From Enterobacter sp. Cy-643 (lineage in GTDB: Bacteria; Pseudomonadota; Gammaproteobacteria; Enterobacterales; Enterobacteriaceae): 64,000 bases of DNA. Location of the stretch: the NCBI RefSeq assembly GCF_011752815.1, contig NZ_VWWV01000002.1, forward strand, positions 682,001-746,000, given 5' to 3'. Positions 35,564 through 44,508 of this stretch are shown piece by piece (position 1 is the stretch's first letter; each line of letters begins with the position of its first letter). Made by a program: the position numbers and the translations under genes. The notes under the pieces were generated by a model that did not search any database, was not told the DNA's origin, and was given only the letters and a program-made list of their open reading frames with translations.

Positions 35564-38005
35564 TTACCGGCAGGTCGCCGTGGTGTTTTCATAAAGACCC
35601 GTTTCTGCCGTCTCCGGCAGCTCGAGTGACATCGTGCACACCGTCTGGCCGGAACTCTGCACCGTGAGGCGCATCCCCGGCGCCGCATCCGGCACGAAGA
35701 CCGTGCCTTCGTCACTCACCACCGTGACCAGTTCATCCGTAGCGCTGAACACGCTGGCACCATGCGGCAGATGTTTGCCATCAGCCATTGCCGCCTCGAC
35801 CAGCACGCGCCGGGTACGAAGCACATCGAAATCCACCCGGCCGATGGCGCCCCGCGCCATCTCGCTCTCCTGCAAGGCATTGCCGATATCAACATTTTTC
35901 GCCAGGCTTCGGGTATCTACCTGAATGGCCGTACGCCGATAGTGGTTCAGCGTCGGTATTACCGCGAACCCCCGCCAGTCGGTCCACACCGGACCCGCCG
36001 GCGTATCCAGTCGAACGCCGGACTCTTTCCCCACCCGCGCAATGCCAAAGGTGTCCGCCACGGCGTAGGGGGACAGGGTGATGCCGCTGTCATGCAACAC
36101 GACCGCGCCGCTGGCACGCATCGACCAGCTGGTATAGCTATCGCTGTCATGACTGACGCTGGCGTTCAGCTGACTGACCGGCGTGACGAAGTCCAGGTTG
36201 CCGCCGGCCGACGAACGGTGATTGCGCAGGTCGCGGTCGGTAGCTATGCTCCAGCCCCAGTCCTGACTGGAGCGGTCACTGTAGCGAACGCCGGTACGGG
36301 CGCTGCGTTTGGCGGTGTTCAGGTAACTGTTGAAGTTACGCCCTTCGCCCAGCGGCATACTGAATGACACATACAGGCGGTCGTCCGCCTGACCGCTGAG
36401 GGTGCCGGTGTTGTGTTCCAGGCTGACGCCCAGGTAGGCGCGGCCAAACTGCTGATTCCAGCCGCCGCGCAGGTAAGTAGTATTGTTGCCGGCAAAGGTG
36501 GTACTGCGCGCCCACGAGAGTGAAAGACTACCCAGCCCCTCTGTTGACCAGCTGACGCCGCTGCCCCACTGATACCGGCTGCGGCTCTGACTGTTGGGGT
36601 TGTCCTGGTCGGTTCGCTGCAGCGCATCGCTCAGTTCACGATAGCCTGCGGTTTGCTGACGCCCGTTGACGTTGACGCTCAGCTGCTCACTCAGGCTGCT
36701 GCTGAGCAGGGCAGACAGCAGAGTGCCGGTATTGCCGTGGTCTGCATCCTGCGCCAGGGTACTTTGCAGGCTGAGACGGGTCAGCCCCAGCAGCCCGGTA
36801 TCCAGGTTCAGCGAACCGGCCCGATAAGGGGCTGATCCCAGTATGCCGGCGTTCAGGGTGGTAAATGGCGTAAGCTGCCAGCCGGAGGCCACCGTTCCCA
36901 GCAGCGGCGCCTTGCCATCCTGCTGTTCGAGTCGGCCGGCGCCGAACGACAGCCCCGGAGAGACCAGCGTCGTACGCGCCAGCAAGGTGGCGGCCGGCAC
37001 AATGAATTTGCGTCTCTCGCCGTTGCTGCCGGCCAGGGTAACATCCAGGTCGGTGCGGGTGTTCAGCAGGGAGAACCCCTGCAACCGGAACGGCCCGGCC
37101 GGCACGACGGTGCTGTAAACCAGCACGCCGGACTGACGAACCTCGACCACGGACTGCGTCTGTGCAACCCCCTCGACCAGCCCGGAGCCCCCCTGACCGG
37201 ACGTCAGCGCCGATTCGGGAAACAGTTGAAAGCCCAGCACCTGGCCGGTGCCGAACAGCGAGTTGGAGAGGCCGATCTGACCGGCCTGCAGCACCTTTTT
37301 AATGCCGATGAAGCTGCGCTGTGCGTAGACTGCCTGGTGATGGATGCGGTCATCACCGTTAAAGCGGGTAAAAGTCTGGCGGCTGCGGACTATCCAGTCC
37401 CCGGCGTTGAATCCGGCTTCGGTATTAAGCTGGCCAAAGTTGAGCCCCCCGTCGCCGCCGGAAGAGCTCAGATACTGCGTATCATAGTTGAGCATGGCGG
37501 CCACGCCGCCGTGCTGCCAGTTGCCGTCTTCATCGCCCGGCGCGCTGAGCGCTTCAGGCGGCACAACCAGAATAACCTTGCCTTCACCCGGTTCGGGCTG
37601 TACTCCGGCCCGCGGCCAGGCGAGGCGCAGGTCAAAACAGGCTGCGGCGTCCGTATACCCTGGGGGGGACACCAGTCCCGCCTCGCGCTGAAAGGCCCGG
37701 TCGGCGCACAACACGCCCGCCTCATCAAATTTCACGCGCACCCGACCGCGGGCATTCCCGTTGACGACGAGCGCCACGGTACTTTCGCCGGGCAGAAAGC
37801 GCGGAGCCTGACCAAACAGGGCGGCAATAGCAGGATCGATACCGCGACCGCCCAGTGCGCCAGCATCAAAGGTCAGGTTATCGTGGGTCTGAGGTTCAGC
37901 GGCCGCCCCGACAGGGGCAGTAAAGAGCGCGGCAATCACGAGCGAGAGCAGCCCCCCCGGCAGAGGCCGCCGATGGCATGGCATCGAATACAACATCCTT
38001 GTCAT
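35564..38005 (-). CDS. Fimbrial outer-membrane usher
   Basis: This 813-aa usher has a signal peptide, an N-terminal periplasmic domain with a Cys pair, a 24-strand barrel region containing RTDLDVTLAGSNGERRKF plug/barrel segments, and a C-terminal Cys pair (TVCTMSLELPE, TATCR). It threads folded subunits delivered by the chaperone encoded 8 nt upstream. Overall form is that of the Yhc/beta-type ushers paired with DUF1120 subunits. The opposite strand shows long ORFs that are shadows caused by high GC. Confidence 0.9.
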   Translation of the reverse strand: MTRMLYSMPCHRRPLPGGLLSLVIAALFTAPVGAAAEPQTHDNLTFDAGALGGRGIDPAIAALFGQAPRFLPGESTVALVVNGNARGRVRVKFDEAGVLCADRAFQREAGLVSPPGYTDAAACFDLRLAWPRAGVQPEPGEGKVILVVPPEALSAPGDEDGNWQHGGVAAMLNYDTQYLSSSGGDGGLNFGQLNTEAGFNAGDWIVRSRQTFTRFNGDDRIHHQAVYAQRSFIGIKKVLQAGQIGLSNSLFGTGQVLGFQLFPESALTSGQGGSGLVEGVAQTQSVVEVRQSGVLVYSTVVPAGPFRLQGFSLLNTRTDLDVTLAGSNGERRKFIVPAATLLARTTLVSPGLSFGAGRLEQQDGKAPLLGTVASGWQLTPFTTLNAGILGSAPYRAGSLNLDTGLLGLTRLSLQSTLAQDADHGNTGTLLSALLSSSLSEQLSVNVNGRQQTAGYRELSDALQRTDQDNPNSQSRSRYQWGSGVSWSTEGLGSLSLSWARSTTFAGNNTTYLRGGWNQQFGRAYLGVSLEHNTGTLSGQADDRLYVSFSMPLGEGRNFNSYLNTAKRSARTGVRYSDRSSQDWGWSIATDRDLRNHRSSAGGNLDFVTPVSQLNASVSHDSDSYTSWSMRASGAVVLHDSGITLSPYAVADTFGIARVGKESGVRLDTPAGPVWTDWRGFAVIPTLNHYRRTAIQVDTRSLAKNVDIGNALQESEMARGAIGRVDFDVLRTRRVLVEAAMADGKHLPHGASVFSATDELVTVVSDEGTVFVPDAAPGMRLTVQSSGQTVCTMSLELPETAETGLYENTTATCR

Positions 38006-38013
38006 CCCTCTTT

Positions 38014-38721
38014 TTACGGAGTCAGTGGTGCTTCATAGCTGTCGACGGTAACTCCCCAGGTGGTGGCAGGCGAGATACGTACTTTACGGGCTGTGCCAGC
38101 CCCGGCGTCACCCCGCTTCGCCTGGCGCGTCAGCGCCAGCTGCTGGCCCGGCAATATATAGGAGTGCGGCAGCGTCCAGCTCGCCTGGTCAGGCAGCGTG
38201 GTCATTTCTTGCCCCAGACGCACAACGTACGCAGAGGGGTTGCTGACGTTCAGTCTGCCGTCCTTCAGTGACCATATCAGACGTTTCCAGGGCGCTTCAT
38301 CCGGTGCCAGGCCGGCAGGACGAATGATGACCGGCAGGTTCTGGCGCACCGTCATGCGTATTACTTTCTTGTTTTTTTCCTGTGGGGGTATCCCTTCAAA
38401 CACCACGCGCCTGAGGCGCTCTGTTTTCAGCGGTGTTTTGGCGGTCAGCATGAAGCGGACGCTCTGGGCCTTGCCGGGTTCAACGCGGGCCACCGGTGGC
38501 GTCACGTTCAGCAGCTTTTCGGTGTCCTGCTCGATATCCTGGAGGGTGGTCAGCAGCAGAACGGGAAAGCTGTCAGTGTTTTGCAGGTTAATGGTACCTT
38601 CGCCATTGCCTTCCTCAACGATAACCACCGACGTCTCGGGCAGCACGCCCGTAGCCAGAGTGTCGGCGGCGAACAGCCACAGGGCGGCCGCAAAGGCCGC
38701 GCAAAAAGCAGAGAGGTTCAT
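38014..38721 (-). CDS. Periplasmic fimbrial chaperone (PapD-like)
   Basis: This 235-aa protein begins with a signal peptide (start MNLSAF preferred because the preceding in-frame extension lacks a signal-like start). It has the two-Ig-domain PapD layout, with NLQNTDSFPVLLLT (strand C/D region), the subunit-binding basic residues in RRVVFEGIPPQ, and LPVIIRPAGL. It stabilises fimbrial subunits by donor-strand complementation. The major subunit gene lies 90 nt upstream, separated by an intrinsic terminator. Confidence 0.87.
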   Translation of the reverse strand: MNLSAFCAAFAAALWLFAADTLATGVLPETSVVIVEEGNGEGTINLQNTDSFPVLLLTTLQDIEQDTEKLLNVTPPVARVEPGKAQSVRFMLTAKTPLKTERLRRVVFEGIPPQEKNKKVIRMTVRQNLPVIIRPAGLAPDEAPWKRLIWSLKDGRLNVSNPSAYVVRLGQEMTTLPDQASWTLPHSYILPGQQLALTRQAKRGDAGAGTARKVRISPATTWGVTVDSYEAPLTP

Positions 38722-38774
38722 GCGGGAAATTATCCATGTCGGTAAACAAAAAGAAAAAATGGCCGGCGACGGCC

Positions 38775-38800
38775 GAAAAAAACCGGGCACGAGACCCGGT
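38775..38800 (-). terminator. Attenuating terminator between major subunit and chaperone
   Basis: On the minus strand ACCGGG pairs with CCCGGT around a 7-nt loop and is followed by seven T residues. It lies within the fimbrial operon, 11 nt after the pilin stop, so partial termination would keep pilin mRNA in excess over chaperone and usher. Confidence 0.7.
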
Positions 38801-38811
38801 CAACAGGTGAA

Positions 38812-39513
38812 TTACAGGTAGACCAGCTCAATGGTGACCATGCCGTCTAGCGCAGTCTCTTTGGATATGTCAAGCTTGGTGGCCTTGTTGATGTAGGCCT
38901 GGACATCCAGGTTGGCTGAAAGTGTTTTGACAGAAACCGGCCCCGTCGCCTCAGGATAAGACAAAGACATATAACGCACGGCAGTATTATTAAAGAAACT
39001 TCCATATGTTGATTTACTCCACGCGGAGCCATTATCATCAGAGGAGAGTACAATGCCTCTACGAGTACCATTAATATTGACTGTTGATCCATCGATACGC
39101 AGGCCATAGCCGCCCACACCTTTATCCCCACTCAGGCCCAAACCTGCCGCACCAATATTAGTACCGCCGAAAAGTGCATTGCCAGAAGAAATCTCAGCGA
39201 GATCATCACCGTCGTGAGCAGCTGCGCTCTCACCTCGCTCAGACTTGGCAATAAGCGCCACTTTAGTCGGCGTATCACAGTTGATGTTAAAATCGATGCT
39301 TTTTATATCCAGAATGGTAAATTCGTCCCGTTTCAAGCTGTTATAATCAATGGAACCATAATCAATGGTACCGTTCCCGCCCAGCGCCATCTTGCAGGAC
39401 GGGGGGGTAATGGTACCGGTGACGCCGAGACTAACGCTCTCGGCCATGGCGGCGGTAGAGAGGGTGGCCAGCACAGCGAGTGCGCAGGCGCTTTTTTTTA
39501 CTGCATTTAGCAT
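38812..39513 (-). CDS. Major fimbrial subunit, DUF1120 type
   Basis: This 233-aa protein has a typical signal peptide (ending STAAMA) and a pilin-like beta sandwich with a single Cys pair (PPSCKMALGG, FNINCDTPTK). It resembles the DUF1120 family (YhcE/GltF-like). First gene of the operon, it has a good AAGGA site 6-8 nt before the ATG. Adhesion target unknown. Confidence 0.82.
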   Translation of the reverse strand: MLNAVKKSACALAVLATLSTAAMAESVSLGVTGTITPPSCKMALGGNGTIDYGSIDYNSLKRDEFTILDIKSIDFNINCDTPTKVALIAKSERGESAAAHDGDDLAEISSGNALFGGTNIGAAGLGLSGDKGVGGYGLRIDGSTVNINGTRRGIVLSSDDNGSAWSKSTYGSFFNNTAVRYMSLSYPEATGPVSVKTLSANLDVQAYINKATKLDISKETALDGMVTIELVYL

Positions 39514-40599
39514 GATATTTCCTTTCCATGTGGTTTTATTGATAAAGCCGACGAAATATTTCTGAGCCGGCAGGTACGGTGAGAAACATCCTCATCCGCG
39601 GTTAACGCCCTCGCGTTATTTAACGCGGGACGTGATAAAAAATTCATTGTGAAATAATAAAAAACACGCCCACGGCGCAAAGTACTTTCAAAGCTGAAAC
39701 ATTATCACCCAGCAAGATAATAATGCGTGGCCGCGGCGCAATATTATAAACCCCTGTATTAATCGCTCAGAGAATTTATTTCCCTCACATATACAAATAA
39801 TCAAATTTAACATTGCAAAATCAAACGCAACATTGCTGCCATAGCCGTTAAACAGTTCAATAAGCTGACATACGCTTTATAAGCACTACTTCACTTGTTT
39901 ATACAAAGCATACAGTTTTATACAAAGGCATGGTAGGGAGTTAAGGGGAAAAACATTACTCTTAACCCTCGCGCCGTGGGGATAAGATTATTAATTACTA
40001 CGTATACTTCGTTACATCTAAATGTAAATGGATGTATTAAGTCAGAATGAAATAACCGCTATATAACAATAGCTTCAAATGGTGAGATGAGTTTTTAGAT
40101 GTTTCTCTGTCACCGTTAATGGCCGGGATTCGCCTTTCTGTAAGTGAGCCTGGCTGAAATATCAGAACCCGCACTATTTCCATCCATTAAGAGGTGTGCC
40201 TCGATTTATATCGCTGCAGTATTGCTGGCGGCAGCATCACATGTTAGAGCCTATTTATCTATATGTTACGAAGCTTAACAAATAATACAAATTCGATACT
40301 GCTGATGAGGTTTTAATCTCTGGTTATCTGGGGGACGGTAAACTGGATGAAAGGATTGCTATGTTTGCTTCTGAGCATGATGACACGATTACGCTATCGC
40401 GGGTGAGGCCGGGCAGGCCACGCCACACCTGTTTTCTGAATACGCCCGGGCGGGGATATCGGCCAGCATACCTTCCCGAACCAGTAGAGGTGATGAAACA
40501 GGGAATGTCCTGGCATCCAAACCCAAAACACCCCACCGAAATAAAACCAGGGTGAGGTGTTGGCTGCTTATCTATCCTTAACGTTTCGGTATGACACGA
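39514..40599. other. AT-rich 1.1-kb gap upstream of the DUF1120 fimbrial operon
   Basis: The first 500-600 bases are AT-rich and probably hold the fimbrial promoter and H-NS-silenced DNA. The right half holds short frames (for example 40361-40555) without ribosome-binding sites or family resemblance. An inverted repeat AACACC-C-CACC / GGTG-A-GGTGTT lies at about 40529-40560, 40 nt from the end of the next gene, and may be its terminator. Confidence 0.5.
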
Positions 40600-41544
40600 C
40601 TAGATCCTAAATGTTGCCGTGCTCCCTGCTTTACTATCGCAGTCAGTGCCAATAAATGGCCCCCCATCCACGGATACCAGGTAGCTGCCATACAGATAAA
40701 TGTCTCCAGGGTTGGTCAAGTTTTCGACTGTAATAGGAGAATGAGCGTTAGCCGCATAGCCCCGGCTTACTATTGCGGTTCCAGCTTCATTCTTAATCAC
40801 CGTGTTGAGTTGGCTCTCATTCATTATCAGATCCCCCCCTTGTGTGGCTTTAAAAGAAGTTTTCTGGACGCCAGGAACCACTGTCCATGTTCCATCCGCG
40901 TTGTAAGTCACGTTGAACGTCGTAAACCCGCTCGTCGCATCACATAATGCCGCGTTAACAGACGAACTGGTGAAGTTCATTACGGTTCCCGCGGTGTAGG
41001 TACCCGTCTGAACATAGAATTTAAGAATAGGCTGGCAATCCAAATTGCTTGTTGGGTCAACATTAACGAAGTTCGAAAGCACGACCGAACCGTTAGGGAG
41101 CTGCACTGCTGAACCGCCATTATATTGCTCAAGAGATGGGTTAAAGGTGGGTGACACAATTCTGAATGCACCTTTCTGCACTGAAGGGTCTGTGGTGGGG
41201 ATCGACAGCCCTAATGCCGGCGTATTGACCATATTTGTGCAGTTATTGGTTACCGTGCCCCCCGCGGCAGGGGTTAATTCTATAGGTCGTATAGCCGAAG
41301 TATAGCCAGACGGCTGACCCACCAGAGGGGGCGAATACCTTTGTTGTACCCCTGCATAATATTGGAGGTTTAACAAAAAGGTGTAGACACTTCCACCTTG
41401 CTGGCTGGGAAGAATCGTGGCGGAGAGGATACTGTTGGTATAAACCTGCGAGCCACCTGAATAGATCGCCGGTTGTTGAAAGAAGTAGAAGTTTTTTGGA
41501 GATGGGCTGTTATTCGTAACGTTGATTTGAATTAATGTACTCAT
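40600..41544 (-). CDS. Uncharacterised 314-aa beta-rich protein
   Basis: The product starts MSTLIQINVTNNSPSPKNFY with no signal peptide or membrane helix. It is rich in Asn, Thr, Ser, Gly and aromatic residues, suggesting an all-beta fold, with four cysteines (NNCTNMV, LDCQPIL, AALCDA, TDCDSK). I recall similar unnamed proteins scattered in Pseudomonas and Burkholderia but cannot name a function. It is a lone gene between two fimbrial loci. Its start has an AAGGATAA upstream on the minus strand. A secreted or lectin-like role is possible but unproven. Confidence 0.75.
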   Translation of the reverse strand: MSTLIQINVTNNSPSPKNFYFFQQPAIYSGGSQVYTNSILSATILPSQQGGSVYTFLLNLQYYAGVQQRYSPPLVGQPSGYTSAIRPIELTPAAGGTVTNNCTNMVNTPALGLSIPTTDPSVQKGAFRIVSPTFNPSLEQYNGGSAVQLPNGSVVLSNFVNVDPTSNLDCQPILKFYVQTGTYTAGTVMNFTSSSVNAALCDATSGFTTFNVTYNADGTWTVVPGVQKTSFKATQGGDLIMNESQLNTVIKNEAGTAIVSRGYAANAHSPITVENLTNPGDIYLYGSYLVSVDGGPFIGTDCDSKAGSTATFRI

Positions 41545-42475
41545 AAATTATCCTTATCTAAAAGTATGATTAACCTTCACGTTCATAAATTTCCAGAACA
41601 TTTCACTCAACCAAAACTATTTTTATTAAAAAATAAATAAAAACATGTTTCAAATTTGTTTTGGTTAGTTGTTGTTTATACACCGTTCAAACAGACGAGC
41701 AATTCCTTTTGTAGATCTTAACGATCTAATTATTTAATCGTTAAGGTTACTTATACGCATTAATTAAAAGCGATACGGGTGTGTGTAGCTGTCTGCATGG
41801 CATGCAATGTGACAGCGGCAGGAAAGTAAATTATTTCGTTAATGAAGCTATTAAGATTGGCGAGTGTGTTGTGGTGCCCTGCCGGTTAGTGGTTAAGATA
41901 GATTGAATTATTTTTCTTATTCATACGAAACGGGGCTGTTCCTGACAGTAAAGCCTGGCGGGAGCAAAGCTGCATAGTGCGACATCTGACTTGTTTAAAC
42001 TGGAGCTGCGTAAAAACCACCCGCCTGTGAAATGGTTACCAAAGCGATAACCTATCGATGATTCAGGGCATTGGGATGTTGCTACAGGAGAAGGTTTTTG
42101 GCGTGGCGTTTGCTTACTGATAAGCTTTCGCTGCTACCGGAGATGACCGATACCGGGTCTGGGATAGGATTCGCCTGGTAAACGGAAATATCCTAAGCTA
42201 AGGATGTTTTTATACAGATAGAAGATGCCAGATAAAAAAGAACCCTGGGGCTCCTTTCCACTGGAAAATGATAAGCAGAATTTTTAAAATGAATCAAAAA
42301 GTCAGTCAAGACGTATAAGTGTGACATCAAACACATCCATACCTCATCCCACATGCTTGATCCCCGCTACATTGAACGGCAAACATTAGAATAATGTGTC
42401 AGATTTGGGCACAACGATAGGGTATTTAAAATAACTTACATCATATTCTTGATTCATATATGATCAAAAAGAATA
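41545..42475. other. AT-rich gap with possible integrase scrap
   Basis: No intact gene is visible in 931 bases. At about 41931-41972 the plus strand reads LFLTVKPGGSK, similar to the DUF4102 start of P4-type integrases (LYLLVKPNGSK), without the rest. A further stop-free piece (LSLLPEMTDTGSGIGFAW, to about 42180) is not recognised. The region looks like recombination debris. Confidence 0.4.
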
Positions 42476-42967
42476 TTACGCTTCGCCATCACAGAGAAAA
42501 GCCTGACTTTCACCTAAAGTAAAAAAATATTTATTTTCTTCAAGGCTATGAATTGAATAAACGGCGAGATTATTCATTTTTGTAAAAATACCCGGAAGTA
42601 GATCCTCATACTCTAACGTGACATGAATGGGGTCCTGATTAAGTAATCTAACTGCACTCCCCAGAGATGTAAGCACAAAAGAATCATTGATTACATTAAC
42701 GCGAAAAAAAACATTAGCCGTTACTTCATTAGTATGCCCATGTTCATCTTTAATCATGCCATGAAGCACCGCTACTCCGGTTTCACTAGCAATGGCTATA
42801 CGAATAACAGAGAATAGTTTGCTATTTTCTCCAATGGCATTATATTTTACAACGCATTCCAGGTTTCTTCTTAGCGAGACAGGGGTGTTGTTCTTCAGCA
42901 TAGCTACAGAAAATATGATAATTATAGCAATAAATAAAAAAGCCATGTATTTATTATTATACATCAT
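42476..42967 (-). CDS. FidL-like membrane protein (partner 1)
   Basis: This 163-aa protein has one N-terminal membrane helix (FLFIAIIIIFSVAML) and a periplasmic domain with two cysteines, one just after the helix (NLECVVKY) and one near the C-terminus (AFLCDG). It matches the FidL-like/YqeJ type of small protein that accompanies ToxR-like regulators. The start overlaps the stop of the upstream regulator by 11 nt, so they are translationally coupled. By analogy with ToxS it may stabilise or tune the regulator's periplasmic domain. It is paralogous to the gene at 44017-44508. Confidence 0.75.
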   Translation of the reverse strand: MMYNNKYMAFLFIAIIIIFSVAMLKNNTPVSLRRNLECVVKYNAIGENSKLFSVIRIAIASETGVAVLHGMIKDEHGHTNEVTANVFFRVNVINDSFVLTSLGSAVRLLNQDPIHVTLEYEDLLPGIFTKMNNLAVYSIHSLEENKYFFTLGESQAFLCDGEA

Positions 42968-43784
42968 TATTTAACAGTCCTTTATAGTACCAAGACACAC
43001 ATGCATTGCCACTTTTCTTGTCAGTTATATTATTACTGCATGAAATTACTGAAAATGTAGATAATCCTTTCATATAGGTTACGTACAGATAAGAATTATT
43101 TTTACAGGATTTATTGATTGATTTGATCAGTTTTTTTTCGATACTCCCATTTTTTGTTGAAAAAGGGAAATAAAAAGAACAATTATCGACCTTGCCGTAA
43201 GGTTTATAAGTTGAAAAATAAGATAGTTCCTTCTCTTTATTTATCAACCCAAAGGCCAGGGTGGTTAATAATAGAAGACAGCATGATACAAGAAAAACCA
43301 ACCCGTAACGATGAGAACGCTTAGGGAACGCATCATTCTGCGATGTCGACGGAGTGAGCATGAGCTCTGAAGGTAAATATTTCGCTTCAGAAATATCAGA
43401 GCAGGATTCTACCTCTTCTACTTCACACTGAGTATCAATGCCAATAAATTCAATAGAAATATCAGGATTAAAATAAAATCCTTTACGAGGAATCGTTGAA
43501 ATATGCTCATCGTCATTAATAAAAATGGCATTGAGAGCTCGCCTTAACAGAGATATATTCTGGTAAAGATTATTGGGTGTTGTTTTAGTTCCTTTGTCTT
43601 CCCATGCATTTTCATAAAGCGTTTTATGCGGTGTAATATCAGTATTAGTCAAAAGTATTTCTAATATTTTTGCCGAAGGTGCATTAAGGATCTCTGGCTT
43701 AATGCTCATATCGCAACGAGACAAAAGTCTTTCCGTTGGAGAAAATGTGACCTCATTATTTAAACAAAAATAATATTTACTCAT
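42957..43784 (-). CDS. ToxR/CadC-like membrane-bound transcription regulator (1)
   Basis: This 275-aa protein has an N-terminal OmpR-type winged helix (about 1-110, with TTPNNLYQNISLLRRAL and PRKGFYFNP), a linker, a single membrane helix (about 160-181) and a periplasmic domain of about 90 residues with four cysteines. It belongs to the MarT/YqeI/GrvA group of one-component membrane regulators, which often control fimbriae or virulence genes. It is encoded 3' of a paralogous pair and upstream of the CS1-type fimbrial operon on the opposite strand, making that operon the most likely target. Confidence 0.85.
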   Translation of the reverse strand: MSKYYFCLNNEVTFSPTERLLSRCDMSIKPEILNAPSAKILEILLTNTDITPHKTLYENAWEDKGTKTTPNNLYQNISLLRRALNAIFINDDEHISTIPRKGFYFNPDISIEFIGIDTQCEVEEVESCSDISEAKYLPSELMLTPSTSQNDAFPKRSHRYGLVFLVSCCLLLLTTLAFGLINKEKELSYFSTYKPYGKVDNCSFYFPFSTKNGSIEKKLIKSINKSCKNNSYLYVTYMKGLSTFSVISCSNNITDKKSGNACVSWYYKGLLNNDV

Positions 43785-43917
43785 ATTCTATCCTTGGTGT
43801 CTAACCGCTAACACATATAAATATTCATATCCGATTCGGCTCGTTTTATAAGTAAAATGGAGGGTGAGTAACAGCTTTTTTTCATTATGTGGCTTAAGTC
43901 AGCTGGGGTATCCGCAA

Positions 43918-43951
43918 TTAAGGATCTTAAGCAGAGAGTTAAGATCCTTAA
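43918..43951. terminator. Perfect 13-bp AT-rich hairpin between the two regulator pairs
   Basis: TTAAGGATCTTAA and TTAAGATCCTTAA are perfect inverted arms around an 8-nt loop, 66 nt beyond the second FidL-like stop. It may end the upstream pair's transcript or serve as a regulator-binding dyad. Confidence 0.45.
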
Positions 43952-44016
43952 AAAACAATGAGTTGCAATAATCACTTGATAGTGAAACGGATTGCTATTC
44001 TCATTTACTGACCAGG

Positions 44017-44508
44017 CTATGGTGCCACGCTGTTGCAGTAGAAAACAGGCAATTTTCCCCGCAGGAAAATGAGATCGTGGTTGTTGTTATCTTTGATAAT
44101 GGTATAGATAATTTTTGCTTTATGTTTCCAGAAAAATGGGGGAAGGATGTTTTTATACTCTTTACTCATCTTGTCAGACATGTTCTTACGCATGCGGAGA
44201 TCATGACTGGTAGCGGTTAGCTCTATTACATCGTCCGTGTGCTTGATATCGAATAACACGGTTAATCCTATATTATTGCTTTCACCATCAACACCGTTAA
44301 GTAATCCAACTATATTCAATGTTCCCCTATTTCCGTTCCAGGTGTTTTTAACATAAGAATCAAAATTCAGATTTTTTGAATGAACATTATAATATCCAGC
44401 GCATGTCAAATTTCGGTATTGATAACGAAGACTAAACATAAAAAAGGCTGACGACATTAAGAAAAACGCAACAAGTGAGATGAATGCAATGGTTAATTTT
44501 TTTTTCAT
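44017..44508 (-). CDS. FidL-like membrane protein (partner 2)
   Basis: This 163-aa protein has the same length and design as the product at 42476-42967: an N-terminal membrane helix (IAFISLVAFFLMSSAFFMF), a Cys after it (NLTCAGYY) and a Cys at the C-terminus (VFYCNSVAP). It overlaps the end of its ToxR-like partner by 4 nt (ATGA type). Sequence identity to the other FidL-like protein is low by eye, pointing to an old duplication or separate acquisition. Confidence 0.75.
   Translation of the reverse strand: MKKKLTIAFISLVAFFLMSSAFFMFSLRYQYRNLTCAGYYNVHSKNLNFDSYVKNTWNGNRGTLNIVGLLNGVDGESNNIGLTVLFDIKHTDDVIELTATSHDLRMRKNMSDKMSKEYKNILPPFFWKHKAKIIYTIIKDNNNHDLIFLRGKLPVFYCNSVAP

Noticed and set aside
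37226-38038. 270-aa plus-strand ORF opposite the DUF1120-operon usher
   Set aside because: It is a shadow of a GC-rich usher gene; the usher frame carries all family motifs.
40361-40555. 64-aa ORF in the 39.5-40.6 kb gap
   Set aside because: It has no ribosome-binding site, no recognisable family, and ends in a region with an inverted repeat unrelated to it.
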